Assembly (NCBI GenBank): GCA_917880885.1
Contig: OU862928.1
Coordinates: 42,396,962-42,460,961, forward strand
Length of the DNA stretch: 64,000 bases
Reading direction: 5' to 3'
From: Limnephilus marmoratus
Taxonomy: Eukaryota; Arthropoda; Insecta; Trichoptera; Limnephilidae
The position numbers were made by a program, and so were the translations under genes. Numbering within the stretch: the first letter of the stretch is position 1; every line of letters starts with the position of its first letter. The notes below the pieces were generated by a model. It was given only the letters and a program-made list of their open reading frames with translations. It made no database searches and was not told the DNA's origin. Shown piece after piece: positions 63,586-64,000 of the stretch.

Positions 63586-64000
63586 TCTTGCGTATATAAA
63601 AATCAATGTATATTTGCTTGTATGTATGTTTTTTCCTTATGCGTTACTAAACCTTTCAACCGATTGAGATAAAACTTTGGGGATTTGATGTTCGCATCCC
63701 CGCGATGGTTTCTATATATAATAGTCAGCTCTGGTATCATGAAATTATTTTCTACACCATTGATCCGATTGTGATGAAACTTTGGGGATTTGATGTTCGC
63801 ATCCCCGCGATGGTTTCTGTATATATTAGTCAGCTCTGGTATCATGAAATTATTTTCTACACCATTGATCCGATTGTGATGAAACTTTGGGGATTTGATG
63901 TTCGCATCCCCGCGATGGTTTCTGTATATATTAGTCAGCTCTGGTATCATGAAATTATTTTCTACACCATTGATCCGATTGCGATGAAACTTTGGGGATT
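63586..64000 (+). mobile_element. Helitron-like element, 5' part, continuing beyond the window
   Basis: Starts A|TCTTGCGTATATAAAAATCA. The order of a TTTGCTTGTATGTATG stretch, then CCGATTG-GATAAAACTTTGGGG, resembles the 5' regions of the H family (GTATGTTTGTTACTC..., GGATTTTCATGAAACTTTAC). The 3' end is outside, so the call rests on the start only. Confidence 0.4.
63650..64000 (+). repeat. 105-bp tandem repeat, open at window end
   Basis: ACTTTGGGGATTTGATGTTC begins at 63674, 63779, 63884 and 63989, exactly 105 bases apart. The copies differ at very few positions. Each unit carries CCGATTGTGATGAAACTTTG, TTCGCATCCCCGCGATGG and AGTCAGCTCTGGTATCATG. At least 3.3 units are visible. The period is divisible by three, which keeps a minus-strand frame open (63603-63950); I do not consider it a gene. 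Confidence 0.95.

Noticed and set aside
63650..64000. CRISPR-like or gene interpretation of the 105-bp repeat
   Set aside because: Units are contiguous with no variable spacers and the context is eukaryotic. The open minus-strand frame follows from a period divisible by three.

Overview
The window is eukaryotic, AT-rich and packed with transposable elements (TEs). It looks like arthropod DNA, most likely insect: it has (TTAGG)n-type pentamers, a BEL/Pao LTR retrotransposon, mariner, hAT, piggyBac-like and Helitron-like elements, several non-LTR retrotransposon lineages (I/R1-type, CR1/Jockey-like, L2-like, RTE-like, R4/Dong-like) and tRNA-headed SINEs. I cannot name the order. I found no host protein-coding gene, rRNA, functional tRNA or CRISPR array. 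Every long open frame I could interpret is a TE remnant or an artefact of simple repeats.

Layout. 1-4.3 kb: RNase H tail of a non-LTR element, a defective hAT element, a Helitron-like element with G-rich cargo, and a piggyBac-like MITE (PB-1). 4.3-5.7 kb: RTE end, SINE-A, TTAGG-type repeats, and a 14-bp satellite with a 126-bp higher-order repeat. 5.7-13.8 kb: Helitron-like element, many SINE copies, a CR1/Jockey-like fragment, and MITEs. 14-20 kb: two copies of a LINE (LINE-A), one of them inside PB-1; a Helitron; and a SINE inside an RTE copy. 20-31 kb: a triple nest (DNA transposon in LINE in RTE), Helitron-like element, SINEs and a TA-flanked MITE. 31-36.5 kb: PB-1 interrupted by about 1.4 kb that contains a 53-bp perfect palindrome; two Helitron-like elements tail to tail. 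36.6-45.0 kb: a BEL/Pao element with 594-bp LTRs and a 5-bp ATGCC duplication, inserted in a mariner. 45-52 kb: RTE ends, an L2-like LINE and an R4/Dong-like LINE. 52-64 kb: SINEs, two piggyBac-like elements, a second L2-like copy split by two insertions, Helitron-like elements with an (ATCCATAC)n expansion and a 105-bp tandem array, and a 1.3-kb inverted-repeat structure.

Relationships. The most abundant family, SINE-A (about 14 copies), shares its last ~100 bases with LINE-A. These bases can fold into a two-tier hairpin, which suggests LINE-A mobilises SINE-A. A second SINE (SINE-T) has a tRNA-like head, and a third (SINE-G) has a different one. A recurring class of inverted repeats carries a CTGATGA-stem-GAAAC core, resembling the terminal hairpins (and, loosely, hammerhead ribozymes) of Penelope-like elements.

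Family names SINE-A, SINE-T, SINE-G, LINE-A, RTE-B, PB-1 and 'PLE-like' are local labels, not database names. All homology calls come from recognising protein motifs and comparing copies by eye. Boundaries marked approximate may be off by tens of bases.
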